Virus record (IMG/VR): IMGVR_UViG_3300037137_000325 | Coordinates: 1 to 21,894 of that record | Reading direction: 5' to 3' (one strand) | Length of the DNA stretch: 21,894 bases | DNA from: a virus | Part shown: piece by piece, positions 1-7,600 of the stretch | Numbering within the stretch: the stretch's first letter is position 1 | Layout of the letters: every line of letters begins with the position of its first letter | Notes under the pieces: generated by a model | Told to the model about the DNA's origin: nothing | Database searches by the model: none | The model's input: the letters and a program-made list of their open reading frames with translations, nothing else | Position numbers and translations under genes: made by a program

Positions 1-1557
1 TCGCAACTCGAATCATTGTCACTCGAGCTGAACCTTGATTGGAATGCTGCTTCATGGAACAAGGCATTCTTCGGGGAGCAGAACGGAATCCCCACGGGCC
101 TCTTAAAGCCCGCGCTGGGCGCCATCATCCCGTCCGCCGACAGGGACGACTATTTGAAACAGTGGAACTCCCGCCACTCCAGGAAGCGAGGGGTAGGGAT
201 CATGCCGCCTGGATGGGATTGGATCGAGGCGGGCGGATCACCGAAGGATATGGAGTTCAGCAATCAGCGGGAGTTCTCTCGTGAGCAGATCCTCGCGGTG
301 TTCGGTGTCCCCCCGTTCATAGCCGGCGTGCTCGACAAGGCGAACTATGCGAACGCCCGTGAGCAACGGGCTACCTACTGGAATGGGACCATCACTAGGA
401 TGCTCCGCTACTTCCAAGGGGTCATCACGTATGACTTCTTTCCGAAGATCGGTATCACTGGACTTGAAGTGTGGCCTGACTTCGAGAGCGTGAAGGCTCT
501 GATTGAAGACTTATCCCAGAAGGCGACGATTGCGACGGCTCTATTTTCTCTTGGGTTCACGAAGCGCCAACTCAATGAGCGCCTCGAGTTAGGGATCTCG
601 GTCGACGATCTTGAGGACCCCGACGTGGGTTATCTGCCTATCTCATTCCTCCCGGTGACGATGGTTGAAGAAGCCCACACGCCCGTTGCGCCTGCTGCGC
701 CCTCCGCGGATCGAGGGCAGGGGCAGGATCAGATAGACGAGAACGGCGACCCGATGCCCATGCCTCCAGCAAAGTCATGGGTCGGTAGCCAGTTCGCCTT
801 CAAAAGCCGCCGCGCGAACGTCTGGCGCGCGATCATCGCGTTAACGCGAGACATCGAATCCAGGTTCGAGAGCCGACTGCGGAAGCACTTCCGCGAGATA
901 GAGGCCGAAGTACTCGCGAATATGAACAGCCTGAAGGGGTGGAACCTCACGCAAGGCGTCGAGAAGGCCGAGACGTCTTCGCTGTTCGATATGCAGTTCG
1001 CCAAAGGGAAGTTGATTCGCCTGTCGCTCCCGCTCTATACGGCGGCGATGGACCGTGGCGGGTCGGCGGTGCTCTCCGAGATCGGGTCCGATGCGGCGTT
1101 CGACCGTTTGGCTCCGAACGTCAGCGCGAGGCTCGCTCAGCTCACGAGGAAGATTACGCGCATCGACGACACGATCGAACGACAGTTGCGGGAGTCGCTC
1201 GTCGAGGGGCTCAAGGCCGGTGAGGGCATCCCCCAGTTGGCGAAACGCGTGAGTCAGGTCATGGAAGCGTCGAGGACCAGGGCTGCTACGATTGCGCGCA
1301 CCGAAACTGGCAGCGCATTCTCGTCGGGTCGAGTCGAGGGGATGCGGCAGGCAGGGATCTCGAAGCAGCAGTGGCTCACGGCGCACGACGAGCACGTTCG
1401 AGAATCCCACGCAAATCAGGATGGGGACATCGAGTCGATCGATGGGACGTTCAAGAACGGATGCAGATATCCCAACGACCCAGAGGGATTGCCAGAAGAG
1501 ATCATCAACTGCCGTTGCACCGTCGTGCCGGTGGTGGGAGAACCCGATGCAGCCTGA
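1..1557 (+). CDS. Portal protein C-terminal part fused to MuF-like domain (5' partial)
   Basis: The frame is open to the left edge, so the true start lies outside the window; the TTG at 16 is internal. Codons about 1-215 look like the C-terminal half of an HK97-type portal protein, the dodecameric ring through which DNA is packaged. The stretch FSREQILAVFGVPPFIAG followed by an NAREQR-type helix is typical of that family. A Pro/Ala/Asp-rich linker (about 220-260) leads to a domain ending in ARTETGSAF (about codon 432) and the NCRC motif (Cys 504 and 506), the signature end of phage Mu gpF-like (MuF) head morphogenesis proteins. Portal and MuF are usually separate genes, so this is a fusion. 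The stop overlaps the protease start by 11 bases. The family calls are confident; the role of the MuF part (minor head protein) follows the family. Confidence 0.88.
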   Translation, partial: SQLESLSLELNLDWNAASWNKAFFGEQNGIPTGLLKPALGAIIPSADRDDYLKQWNSRHSRKRGVGIMPPGWDWIEAGGSPKDMEFSNQREFSREQILAVFGVPPFIAGVLDKANYANAREQRATYWNGTITRMLRYFQGVITYDFFPKIGITGLEVWPDFESVKALIEDLSQKATIATALFSLGFTKRQLNERLELGISVDDLEDPDVGYLPISFLPVTMVEEAHTPVAPAAPSADRGQGQDQIDENGDPMPMPPAKSWVGSQFAFKSRRANVWRAIIALTRDIESRFESRLRKHFREIEAEVLANMNSLKGWNLTQGVEKAETSSLFDMQFAKGKLIRLSLPLYTAAMDRGGSAVLSEIGSDAAFDRLAPNVSARLAQLTRKITRIDDTIERQLRESLVEGLKAGEGIPQLAKRVSQVMEASRTRAATIARTETGSAFSSGRVEGMRQAGISKQQWLTAHDEHVRESHANQDGDIESIDGTFKNGCRYPNDPEGLPEEIINCRCTVVPVVGEPDAA

Positions 1558-2278
1558 AATCATCGACCAAGATCCCGAGTGCGATCTTGTCCCGAGCTAC
1601 GCCCGCGCTCTATGCGCGACGACCATCAAGGCCGTAAACAAGGACACGCGCGAGGTCGCGCACCTGATCACGACGACGAACCCGGATCGAGTTGGCGACG
1701 TCGTCGAGGCCAGCGGAGCCGATCTGGCGAACTACCTTCGGCACCCCGTGGTCATGGCGGATCACTCGTACAGCATCGACAGGATCATTGGGCGGGCCGT
1801 CAACCTCACGGTGGACGAGAAGGGCATCTTCGCCCGGACGAAGTACCGGGACACGCCGCTCGGTCGCGATGCATTCAACCTCGCCGCCGAAGGACTCGGC
1901 GCGTGGTCTATCGGCTTCCGGCCGATCTCGTTTAAGGCCATGAAGGACGAGAAGGGTTTCACCAAGGGATTCCATTTCACGAAGTGGGAGATGCTGGAAT
2001 ACTCCCAGGTGGCCATTCCGATGAACGCCGACGCCGTACAGCAGGCGGTCACGCGCGGCCTAGTGGCCGCTGAAAACGTCAAAACCTTTTTCCGCGTCGA
2101 GGATTCGGGGCAGCCCGCCATCGAGCGTCCCTGCGGGGATCAGGCACAACCGAAGGCCGAAGCGCGTCCACTCAACCCGGCGAGCAGCCTACAAATCCGG
2201 CGCGCACTTTTGCGCGCTGAGACCATATTCGCCATTCACGAAGGCATGAACGACTTGGAGCGTGAGCTCCGGGGGTAA
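1547..2278 (+). CDS. HK97-type prohead protease
   Basis: This 243-residue protein is a serine protease of the HK97 prohead protease family (herpesvirus assemblin-like fold). It cleaves the N-terminal scaffold segment of the capsid protein during head maturation. The likely catalytic His is H73 in PVVMADHS, and the likely nucleophile is S121 in the hallmark WSIGF. The LEYSQVAIPMNADA segment matches the conserved E-x-S-x-V-x-x-P-x-N block. The last 65 residues or so are variable. I chose ATG 1547 because the family similarity begins just after it and GGGAG lies six bases upstream; the longer open frame reaching left would run deep inside the portal gene. Its place between portal and capsid genes is canonical. 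Confidence 0.9.
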   Translation: MQPEIIDQDPECDLVPSYARALCATTIKAVNKDTREVAHLITTTNPDRVGDVVEASGADLANYLRHPVVMADHSYSIDRIIGRAVNLTVDEKGIFARTKYRDTPLGRDAFNLAAEGLGAWSIGFRPISFKAMKDEKGFTKGFHFTKWEMLEYSQVAIPMNADAVQQAVTRGLVAAENVKTFFRVEDSGQPAIERPCGDQAQPKAEARPLNPASSLQIRRALLRAETIFAIHEGMNDLERELRG

Positions 2279-2281
2279 CTG

Positions 2282-3703
2282 ATGAGCAAAGAAATCGAAA
2301 AAGAGATCGACAGTGACGTGGATGACTCTCTAGTCATCGCACCACTGCTCGAGGGTCTGAAAAAGGTCGCCAAGCGCGCGACGGAAACGGAAGTTAGCAC
2401 AAAGGCTGCAATCACCGAGATCAAGACCGAGACAGCCGCGAGCATCGGGGCGGTCAAGGAACAGATCGAGCGTGGTATCGGGGACATGATCGACCGCATC
2501 GACACGCTCTCCAAGCGCACCAGCGTCTTCGGGAGGGTGAACGTCGATCAGGACACGTTCTCGGCGGTGAAGGAGGCTCTTCCTGCTCGGTTTTCGGATC
2601 GCGTCAGCAGGTACGAGCGCGAAACCGTGGGCACCAAGGGGTTCTTCTCGGACGCCCGAGGTCTCGCGGCGTCCCATGCATGGTTCCAGCTTTCGACCCG
2701 CCTCCAGACTCGAGCGTTCGACAAGGACCGTGAGAAGAACATGGCCGAGTTCACGAAACTGAATGACCGGCTGGAGGCCATCGAGAAGGCCGACATGGGC
2801 GGTTTGGTCGACACGAGCGGCGGATACGCCGTCCCGAACATCGTAGGCAACGAGGTCCTCAAAATCATCCGAGATGCTTCTCTCGTCTACAACAAGGCCC
2901 GACAGATCACGATGACATCGGACACTCTGTCGTTCCCTGATGAAGCGACGGCGGTTACGATCAACTGGTCGAACACGGACGGAACCGTCCTCACGGCCGG
3001 AGAGCCGGTATTTGGCGTCAAGACGCTGAACGCCCGCAAGCTGATCGGACGTGCGACGTTCTCGCTAGAGCTTCTGGATGACGCCAACGTTGCCATCGTT
3101 CCCTTCTTGCAGAGCTGCTTCGCTGAGAAGATGGGCGGCGAGCTAGACCTTCAGGCGATGGAAGGAAGCGGCGCTCCATTTACTGGCGTCTCCGGAGCGA
3201 CGAGTGTGAATGACGCCGTCGTTACCACAAACGGAACGTTAGGTCAGACGCTCACCTATGCGAGCGTTGTCGCAACGGCCGCATCTCTCGTTCGTATCTA
3301 CACGTCGGCTTCCGAGCAGTCGTCGATCGGCGGCGGGACGTTCGTTTGCGGGCCTGCGGTCTACGCCAAGATCATCGGCCTGATCGACACCAACGGTCAG
3401 CCGGTGGTTCGTCTCGGGACTGTTGAGGGTCAGCCGAATCAGACTCTCTTCGGGCGGCCGATCATCGTTAGTGCGCGGCTCCCCAAGGTGACACTCGGTG
3501 CTGGGACCAACAGCGTCGGCGGGCTGTACTACGGTCCGATGTCGTCGCTTCTGTTCGGCACCCGGCAGGGCATGCGGTGGGACGTCACCGACCAGGTTAA
3601 CTGGGCGAAGTACCAGGCGGATGCCCGCATGGTCGGCAGGTTCGGTTATGTCGTCGGAGTTCCGACGGCATGGGTTCGGAATCTCGGAATAGCCACAGCG
3701 TAA
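2282..3703 (+). CDS. HK97-fold major capsid protein with long N-terminal delta/scaffold domain
   Basis: This 473-residue protein is the main shell protein. Residues 1 to about 175 are charged and helical, including an acidic N-terminus and a long predicted coiled coil, as in the delta (built-in scaffold) domain removed by the prohead protease. The mature fold appears to begin near DTSGGYAVP (D177), followed by features of the HK97 family such as the VYNKARQITM and TLSFPDEATA region, LIGRATFSLELLDDA and a C-terminal MRWDVTDQVNW segment. No separate scaffold gene is seen. The start ATG lies four bases after the protease stop, with a GGGGG-type Shine-Dalgarno in the end of that gene. A strong hairpin follows the stop codon. 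The exact cleavage site is not visible from sequence. Confidence 0.92.
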   Translation: MSKEIEKEIDSDVDDSLVIAPLLEGLKKVAKRATETEVSTKAAITEIKTETAASIGAVKEQIERGIGDMIDRIDTLSKRTSVFGRVNVDQDTFSAVKEALPARFSDRVSRYERETVGTKGFFSDARGLAASHAWFQLSTRLQTRAFDKDREKNMAEFTKLNDRLEAIEKADMGGLVDTSGGYAVPNIVGNEVLKIIRDASLVYNKARQITMTSDTLSFPDEATAVTINWSNTDGTVLTAGEPVFGVKTLNARKLIGRATFSLELLDDANVAIVPFLQSCFAEKMGGELDLQAMEGSGAPFTGVSGATSVNDAVVTTNGTLGQTLTYASVVATAASLVRIYTSASEQSSIGGGTFVCGPAVYAKIIGLIDTNGQPVVRLGTVEGQPNQTLFGRPIIVSARLPKVTLGAGTNSVGGLYYGPMSSLLFGTRQGMRWDVTDQVNWAKYQADARMVGRFGYVVGVPTAWVRNLGIATA

Positions 3704-3709
3704 CAACTC

Positions 3710-3735
3710 GGGGCCGGGGCGAAAGCTCCGGCCCC
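3710..3735 (+). terminator. GC-rich hairpin with GAAA loop after the capsid gene
   Basis: An 11-base arm (3710-3720) and its partner (3725-3735) pair fully except for one G-U, closed by a GAAA (GNRA) tetraloop at 3721-3724. It starts seven bases after the capsid stop. No T-run follows, so it may be a weak or factor-assisted terminator, or a 3'-end stabiliser that lets capsid mRNA outnumber the downstream cassette. The structure is seen directly; its function is inferred. Confidence 0.6.
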
Positions 3736-3755
3736 ACATAGGAGAACGTGTCCGA

Positions 3756-4637
3756 ATGAAAACTCCGATGAGGGTCATGGTCGCCATTCCGACGATGACC
3801 AATCGAATCACTGTCCAGATCGTTGCGCTCCTCGACGCTATGCGTGTGACGTCGTTCGACGACGATGCCGCCTTCGGCATGGAGTTCTGTATAGAGGTTG
3901 GACGTTCTCCTGTGGAGTTCGCGAGGAACATCCTGTGCGGTGCATTCCTGAAATCAGACTGCGATAAGTTGTTGTTCATCGACGAGGACATGCTGCCAGA
4001 GTCGTCCGTGGTGAGGTTGATTTATTCGGACTCGGACATCATCTCCGCGCGGATGTACAAATTCGATCACCCCAATCCAGAGAAGCGCACGACAGTAGGG
4101 TTAGGACTATGCGCAATGAGGCGCCTCGAAACCGGGTTCTATCGTCCGTTGGCACCTGAGATTGGAGATCATGCTGTGCAGGAGTGCGACGCCGTAGGGA
4201 CGGCCTGCACGGTGATCTCTCGTCGCGTCATCGAGGACAGGCGCATGTGGTCTGACAACGTGTACGTGACGGCTGACGGCAATACCGTGGATGGCAATGA
4301 AATGGTCAGTGGCCGAGAGTTCGCTCCCAACATTTTCCAATACCCGAGGGCACCGAATGGGATGGGGATCATGGGTGAGGACATTGACTTCTGCGAGCGA
4401 GCGAAGGCTCTCGGTTACAAGATATCCGTCGACATGAATGCGGTATGTGGGCATTGGAAGTCGATAGACATCGACCAAGCTGGATTCCTCGCGCAGGAAA
4501 CACTCAAGCGTGCGGTGGCTGGGATCACGCTCGAGGACGGGCGAACGATCCAGGTGGACCTAGCTTCGTCGATCAAGTCTTCGAAGAGGCCACCCGTTGA
4601 CAAGATGGTTCATGCAGAGAACGCGGTGTGCAAATGA
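3756..4637 (+). CDS. GT-A type glycosyltransferase (phage-associated family)
   Basis: This 293-residue protein is probably a nucleotide-sugar glycosyltransferase with a GT-A fold. It opens with a beta strand MRVMVAIPT. It then has an EVGRSPVEFARN block and LLFIDEDM, in which D76 and D78 form a DxD-like metal and sugar-nucleotide site. Further on come a GEDIDF segment (E208, D209) that would supply the catalytic acid and a CGHW histidine (H233) near the acceptor site. This arrangement is common in glycosyltransferases on phage genomes. Acceptor and sugar cannot be read from the sequence. AGGAG at 3740-3744 precedes the chosen ATG by 11 bases, a little far; ATG 3768 is an alternative. It heads a five-gene coupled cassette directly after the capsid gene. 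Confidence 0.78.
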   Translation: MKTPMRVMVAIPTMTNRITVQIVALLDAMRVTSFDDDAAFGMEFCIEVGRSPVEFARNILCGAFLKSDCDKLLFIDEDMLPESSVVRLIYSDSDIISARMYKFDHPNPEKRTTVGLGLCAMRRLETGFYRPLAPEIGDHAVQECDAVGTACTVISRRVIEDRRMWSDNVYVTADGNTVDGNEMVSGREFAPNIFQYPRAPNGMGIMGEDIDFCERAKALGYKISVDMNAVCGHWKSIDIDQAGFLAQETLKRAVAGITLEDGRTIQVDLASSIKSSKRPPVDKMVHAENAVCK

Positions 4638-5422
4638 TGGTCTCGATAATCATCCGCGGAAAGAACGGGCACGAGTTGACGGCGAGGTGCATCGCGTCGA
4701 TCTTGGAGAATACCGAGATCGGAACCTACCGGTTGATCGTTGTGGACGACGGCAGTGAGCCCCGGTACTCGTTCCCGTGCGATTACGCGGTGCGCTCTGA
4801 GGTGAGCAGAGGAGCGGTCACTGCGACGAACCTCGGTCTAGGGATTGCTCTCCAACAGGCCGACGCTCCCTACATCCTCGTCATGGACAACGACACTGAG
4901 GTTCCATCTGGGGATTCGGAGTGGCTGGAACGGTTCGTTGCTGAGCTCGAGGAGAACCCTAAGACTGGCGCGGTTGGAGCCACCACAAACTTCTCGAAGG
5001 GTCCGCAGCACGCTCTCGCCGTTCCTCAGACGTACACGGCCGACTGGTCCGACGACAAGACTAAGTCCGGAGGGCAAAGGTCCAACCCGGAGGTCGCTGA
5101 CTTTGTTTCATTCGCTGTGCTGCTGCGCCGAGACGCTGTCGCGCGCGTCGGATTCTGGGATGAACAGTACAACCCAGGGAACTTCGAGGACACCGACTAT
5201 TCGGTGCAACTTCGTCTAGCCGGCTGGGAGGTCCGCGTCGCTAGATCGGTGTATATCCACCACCGAGGCCACTCCACTTTCGCGGCCAACCTGGCGAACC
5301 TACTCCAGTCCAACGGGCTGAAGTTCATGCAGAAGTGGGGACCAGGCCACCTGTGGGATCTAGGGTTACTCCCGACCAAGTCGCTAGTTCAGGCTGTGAA
5401 GTTCCGGGAGGGGCGGCAATGA
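4634..5422 (+). CDS. Family 2 (GT2) glycosyltransferase
   Basis: This is a textbook GT2-like inverting glycosyltransferase of 262 residues. MVSIIIRGKNG is the first strand, VVDDGS (D38, D39) binds the nucleotide, VMDNDTE (D85, D87) is the DxD metal motif, NFEDTDY (E185, D186) is the catalytic ED motif and HHRGH (H209, H210) is the late histidine element. There is no membrane segment, so it should be soluble in the infected cell. ATG 4634 is chosen because it forms an ATGA overlap with the previous stop, the rule in this genome; GTG 4628 and ATG 4637 are alternatives. The Shine-Dalgarno is weak, which suggests coupled translation with the upstream transferase and possibly a joint pathway. Confidence 0.85.
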   Translation: MMVSIIIRGKNGHELTARCIASILENTEIGTYRLIVVDDGSEPRYSFPCDYAVRSEVSRGAVTATNLGLGIALQQADAPYILVMDNDTEVPSGDSEWLERFVAELEENPKTGAVGATTNFSKGPQHALAVPQTYTADWSDDKTKSGGQRSNPEVADFVSFAVLLRRDAVARVGFWDEQYNPGNFEDTDYSVQLRLAGWEVRVARSVYIHHRGHSTFAANLANLLQSNGLKFMQKWGPGHLWDLGLLPTKSLVQAVKFREGRQ

Positions 5423-5964
5423 GCGAGGCCGTATTCTCTAGCATCCGTCGAGCCGCCCCGGCTGGGTGCATGATCGTCGATACAACTTGGAACGGTGCCG
5501 CCTTCGTCGGAGGGCTCGTCAACCTATTTCGTCCAACTCGAGCAATCGAAATCGGATCGTGCAACGGATTTACGTCGGCCTATATCGGAAACGCCATGAG
5601 TGAAAACGGGGTTGGTTCGTTCATCGCGTTTGAACTCGACGTCATTCGAGCTTTCGAGACAACATCGAAACTGAAAGCAGTTTGGCCTGAAGGATCGTGG
5701 TCGGTTGTCAACGGCGATTTCTTTTCAGAAGTCAAGGAAGACCCAATCGACTTCGCATTCCTCGACATCGATCCGAAGTCACTATACATCCCGGCGTTCG
5801 AGAAGATCAAACATCTCATGGGGAGCGGGTCGGTCTTGGTCGCACACGATCTTGACTATGATCCTCTCGCCGTAAACGAACTGCGCGAAGTCATGGCCGC
5901 AGACGGCTGGCTGTGCCTAGGACTTCACAAGGAACGCGGGTTCCTAGTGGCGGTGAAAGCATGA
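5419..5964 (+). CDS. Class I SAM-dependent methyltransferase (first of two)
   Basis: This 181-residue Rossmann-fold methyltransferase resembles the small O-methyltransferase-like group (Methyltransf_24 type). Motif I is AIEIGSCNGFTSA (residues 42-54), the SAM-binding loop. FLDIDPKSLYIPAF and a later VAHDLDYD carry the acidic residues that in this group often bind metal or lie at the active site. ATG 5419 is used rather than the upstream GTG at 5335, because GGGAGGGG sits just before it and it makes an ATGA overlap. It ends VKA, like the next gene. The substrate is unknown; a sugar made or transferred by the upstream glycosyltransferases is a reasonable guess. Confidence 0.75.
   Translation: MSEAVFSSIRRAAPAGCMIVDTTWNGAAFVGGLVNLFRPTRAIEIGSCNGFTSAYIGNAMSENGVGSFIAFELDVIRAFETTSKLKAVWPEGSWSVVNGDFFSEVKEDPIDFAFLDIDPKSLYIPAFEKIKHLMGSGSVLVAHDLDYDPLAVNELREVMAADGWLCLGLHKERGFLVAVKA
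5952..5964 (+). repeat. 13-base direct repeat, copy 1, at a methyltransferase gene junction
   Basis: GGTGAAAGCATGA covers the end of the first methyltransferase, its stop, and the Shine-Dalgarno and start of the second. An identical copy lies at 6497-6509, so the two copies bracket the second methyltransferase exactly. It could mark past duplication or exchange of that gene. Confidence 0.7.
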
Positions 5965-6509
5965 CCGCGCAGCAGTTGGTCGATGCCATCCTCGGGCTAG
6001 GCGTGACAATCCAGCCTCATCCTTCCAACGAACAGGATTGTCAGTACCAATCGCCGGATGACCCCGGCAGGCAGGACAGGTCGTCCGTGACTCTCCAGGA
6101 GGGTGTCCTATTGTCTGAGTGGGCTAGTGGGCACCGTGTTATGGAGATCGGTACAGGGCTCGGGGTTTCCACTGTGGCCTTGGCACACCATGCGGATTTC
6201 GTCCACACGATCGACCCGTCCGAGTGGGTTCGGTCTGCGCTGACGATGCCGCAGAACGTAAGACAGTGGGCATCGGTCGAAGACGTTCCTGGGACGTTCG
6301 GCAGGATCTTCATCGATGGTCTCCACGATTTTGCAAGCGTTTGCAAGGACATCGAATCGGCTCTCCTGATGCTGAGTCCGGAGGGGCAGGTCGCCTTCCA
6401 CGATATGTGTCAATCCGACGTTAGGGCCGCAGTCGACAGTTTCGACTGGAAAGACCGAATTGAGTATCCGACCGTGGGCCTTCTCACGTTCTGTATGGTG
6501 AAAGCATGA
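5961..6509 (+). CDS. Class I SAM-dependent methyltransferase (second of two)
   Basis: This 182-residue protein also has a Rossmann-type SAM site: VMEIGTGLGVST (residues 60-71) is motif I, followed by an acidic residue in TIDPSE. FIDGLHDFASVCKDIE and VAFHDM are the conserved blocks of the Methyltransf_24-like group, with an active-site Asp and His. It has about 40 extra N-terminal residues before the fold, unlike its neighbour. ATG 5961 overlaps the upstream stop as ATGA, and GGTGA lies upstream. It is probably a distant paralogue of the preceding gene, given the shared fold, size and VKA ending, but the two are not close in sequence. The substrate is unknown. Confidence 0.75.
   Translation: MTAQQLVDAILGLGVTIQPHPSNEQDCQYQSPDDPGRQDRSSVTLQEGVLLSEWASGHRVMEIGTGLGVSTVALAHHADFVHTIDPSEWVRSALTMPQNVRQWASVEDVPGTFGRIFIDGLHDFASVCKDIESALLMLSPEGQVAFHDMCQSDVRAAVDSFDWKDRIEYPTVGLLTFCMVKA
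6497..6509 (+). repeat. 13-base direct repeat, copy 2, at the radical SAM gene junction
   Basis: This is an exact second copy of the sequence at 5952-5964, again spanning Shine-Dalgarno, stop and start codons. Together the two copies frame a unit of about 545 bases containing one methyltransferase gene. Confidence 0.7.
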
Positions 6510-7600
6510 AGCCGCTCTACAAACCACGAGGCGGGATCATCTCTCGGGGTTGGCTGTTCCTCGGTGAAGATGGCGGGCCGTGCGACAAGGCGTGTGAGTT
6601 CTGTTATTACGCCTATTCAAAGAATCTTGTTTTCTTCTCGTTCGAGACGCTGCTACAGCACGCGAATCTCTTCCGCCACTACTACGACCTCGACGCCTGC
6701 GACATCACCGGGGGAGAGGCGACGATCTACAAGACGCCGAAGGGCACCATCGTTGATCTAGTCCGGCATTGCGCCAGTATCGGCCTCAAGCCCACGATCA
6801 TCTCGCACGGGCAGAACAACCGCGAAGATTGGAAGCTCGGCTACAAGCGCCCGCTGTACCAGGAGATCGAGGAGGCGGGCCTCGAGGATTGGCTCATCTC
6901 GCTCCACGGGGGGTCTCCCGAATCCCACGACAAGATCCTCGGCAGCGAAGGGTCGTTCCATCGCCTCATCGCCGGCCTCGATCTCGTCAAGAAGCCAGTT
7001 CGATTCAACTCGACCATCGTGGATACGAACTACCGCGACCTCCCCGTCAATATCCTGAAGGACCGTCCTCCCACGGTCTACAACATGATCGCGTTCAACC
7101 CGTTCCACGCATGGCACGAGAAGACCGGATTGACGGAGATCGACTTCCAGTCTAAGTACACTGACTCGGCTCCCTACGTTGCCAGGGCCGTGGAGGAACT
7201 CGAGACTGTAGGTTGGGAAGTGAACGTCCGGTACTTTCCGATGTGCATCGCTGAGAAGCACGGATTCGCGGCAAACGTCAGCGGCTATCACCAGGTCCCT
7301 TACGATCCCTGGGAATGGCGATTGAATGTGACAGGTAGAACTCCGATGGAGCAGATCAACCACCAGGGCGGGTGGGAAGCCGCAGAGCGCAATTCCGCGT
7401 TGACGTGGATGAAGGGGCGTTCGAATCCTACATGTTCCACGTGTAGGAACAAGATGATCTGTGACGCTCCACAGGTCCAATATCAGACGAAGTACGGGCT
7501 CGGTGAACTCATCCCCTCTCTTGGAGAGCCGATCATCGACCCGTTGCATTACCAATCCGCGAGGGGTCACGAGACCGTTGCTGAGGAGAAGGCATCATGA
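6506..7600 (+). CDS. Radical SAM protein with SPASM-like C-terminal cysteines
   Basis: This 364-residue enzyme carries the radical SAM CxxxCxxC motif (C26, C30, C33, followed by YY), which binds a 4Fe-4S cluster that cleaves SAM. The GGE motif of the SAM site is at 69-71 (DITGGEATIY). Near the C-terminus C310, C313 and C319 form a CxxCx5C pattern as in SPASM/twitch auxiliary-cluster domains, and C247 could be a further ligand. Such enzymes modify peptides, proteins or sugars by radical chemistry. It is the last enzyme of the capsid-adjacent cassette, joined by ATGA overlaps at both ends. The fold is clear; the substrate is not. A capsid, tail or sugar substrate is inference from context only. 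Confidence 0.85.
   Translation: MKPLYKPRGGIISRGWLFLGEDGGPCDKACEFCYYAYSKNLVFFSFETLLQHANLFRHYYDLDACDITGGEATIYKTPKGTIVDLVRHCASIGLKPTIISHGQNNREDWKLGYKRPLYQEIEEAGLEDWLISLHGGSPESHDKILGSEGSFHRLIAGLDLVKKPVRFNSTIVDTNYRDLPVNILKDRPPTVYNMIAFNPFHAWHEKTGLTEIDFQSKYTDSAPYVARAVEELETVGWEVNVRYFPMCIAEKHGFAANVSGYHQVPYDPWEWRLNVTGRTPMEQINHQGGWEAAERNSALTWMKGRSNPTCSTCRNKMICDAPQVQYQTKYGLGELIPSLGEPIIDPLHYQSARGHETVAEEKAS

Noticed and set aside
1292-1546. Upstream extension of the protease frame into the portal gene
   Set aside because: The extension is Arg/Ser-rich shadow sequence; family similarity and a Shine-Dalgarno support ATG 1547.
841-1563. Long minus-strand open frame (240 codons) opposite the portal-MuF gene
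   Set aside because: It is the shadow of a strongly supported + strand gene, has an Arg/Pro/Leu-rich composition typical of reversed GC-rich coding DNA, and no recognisable motif.
5952-6509. Possible insertion sequence or CRISPR-like repeat unit from the two 13-base repeats
   Set aside because: There are only two copies, they coincide with gene junction signals, and there is no transposase or spacer pattern.
6758-7570. Minus-strand open frame (270 codons) opposite the radical SAM gene
   Set aside because: The + strand has clear radical SAM motifs; the reverse frame is an artefact of codon bias with no start context or domain.
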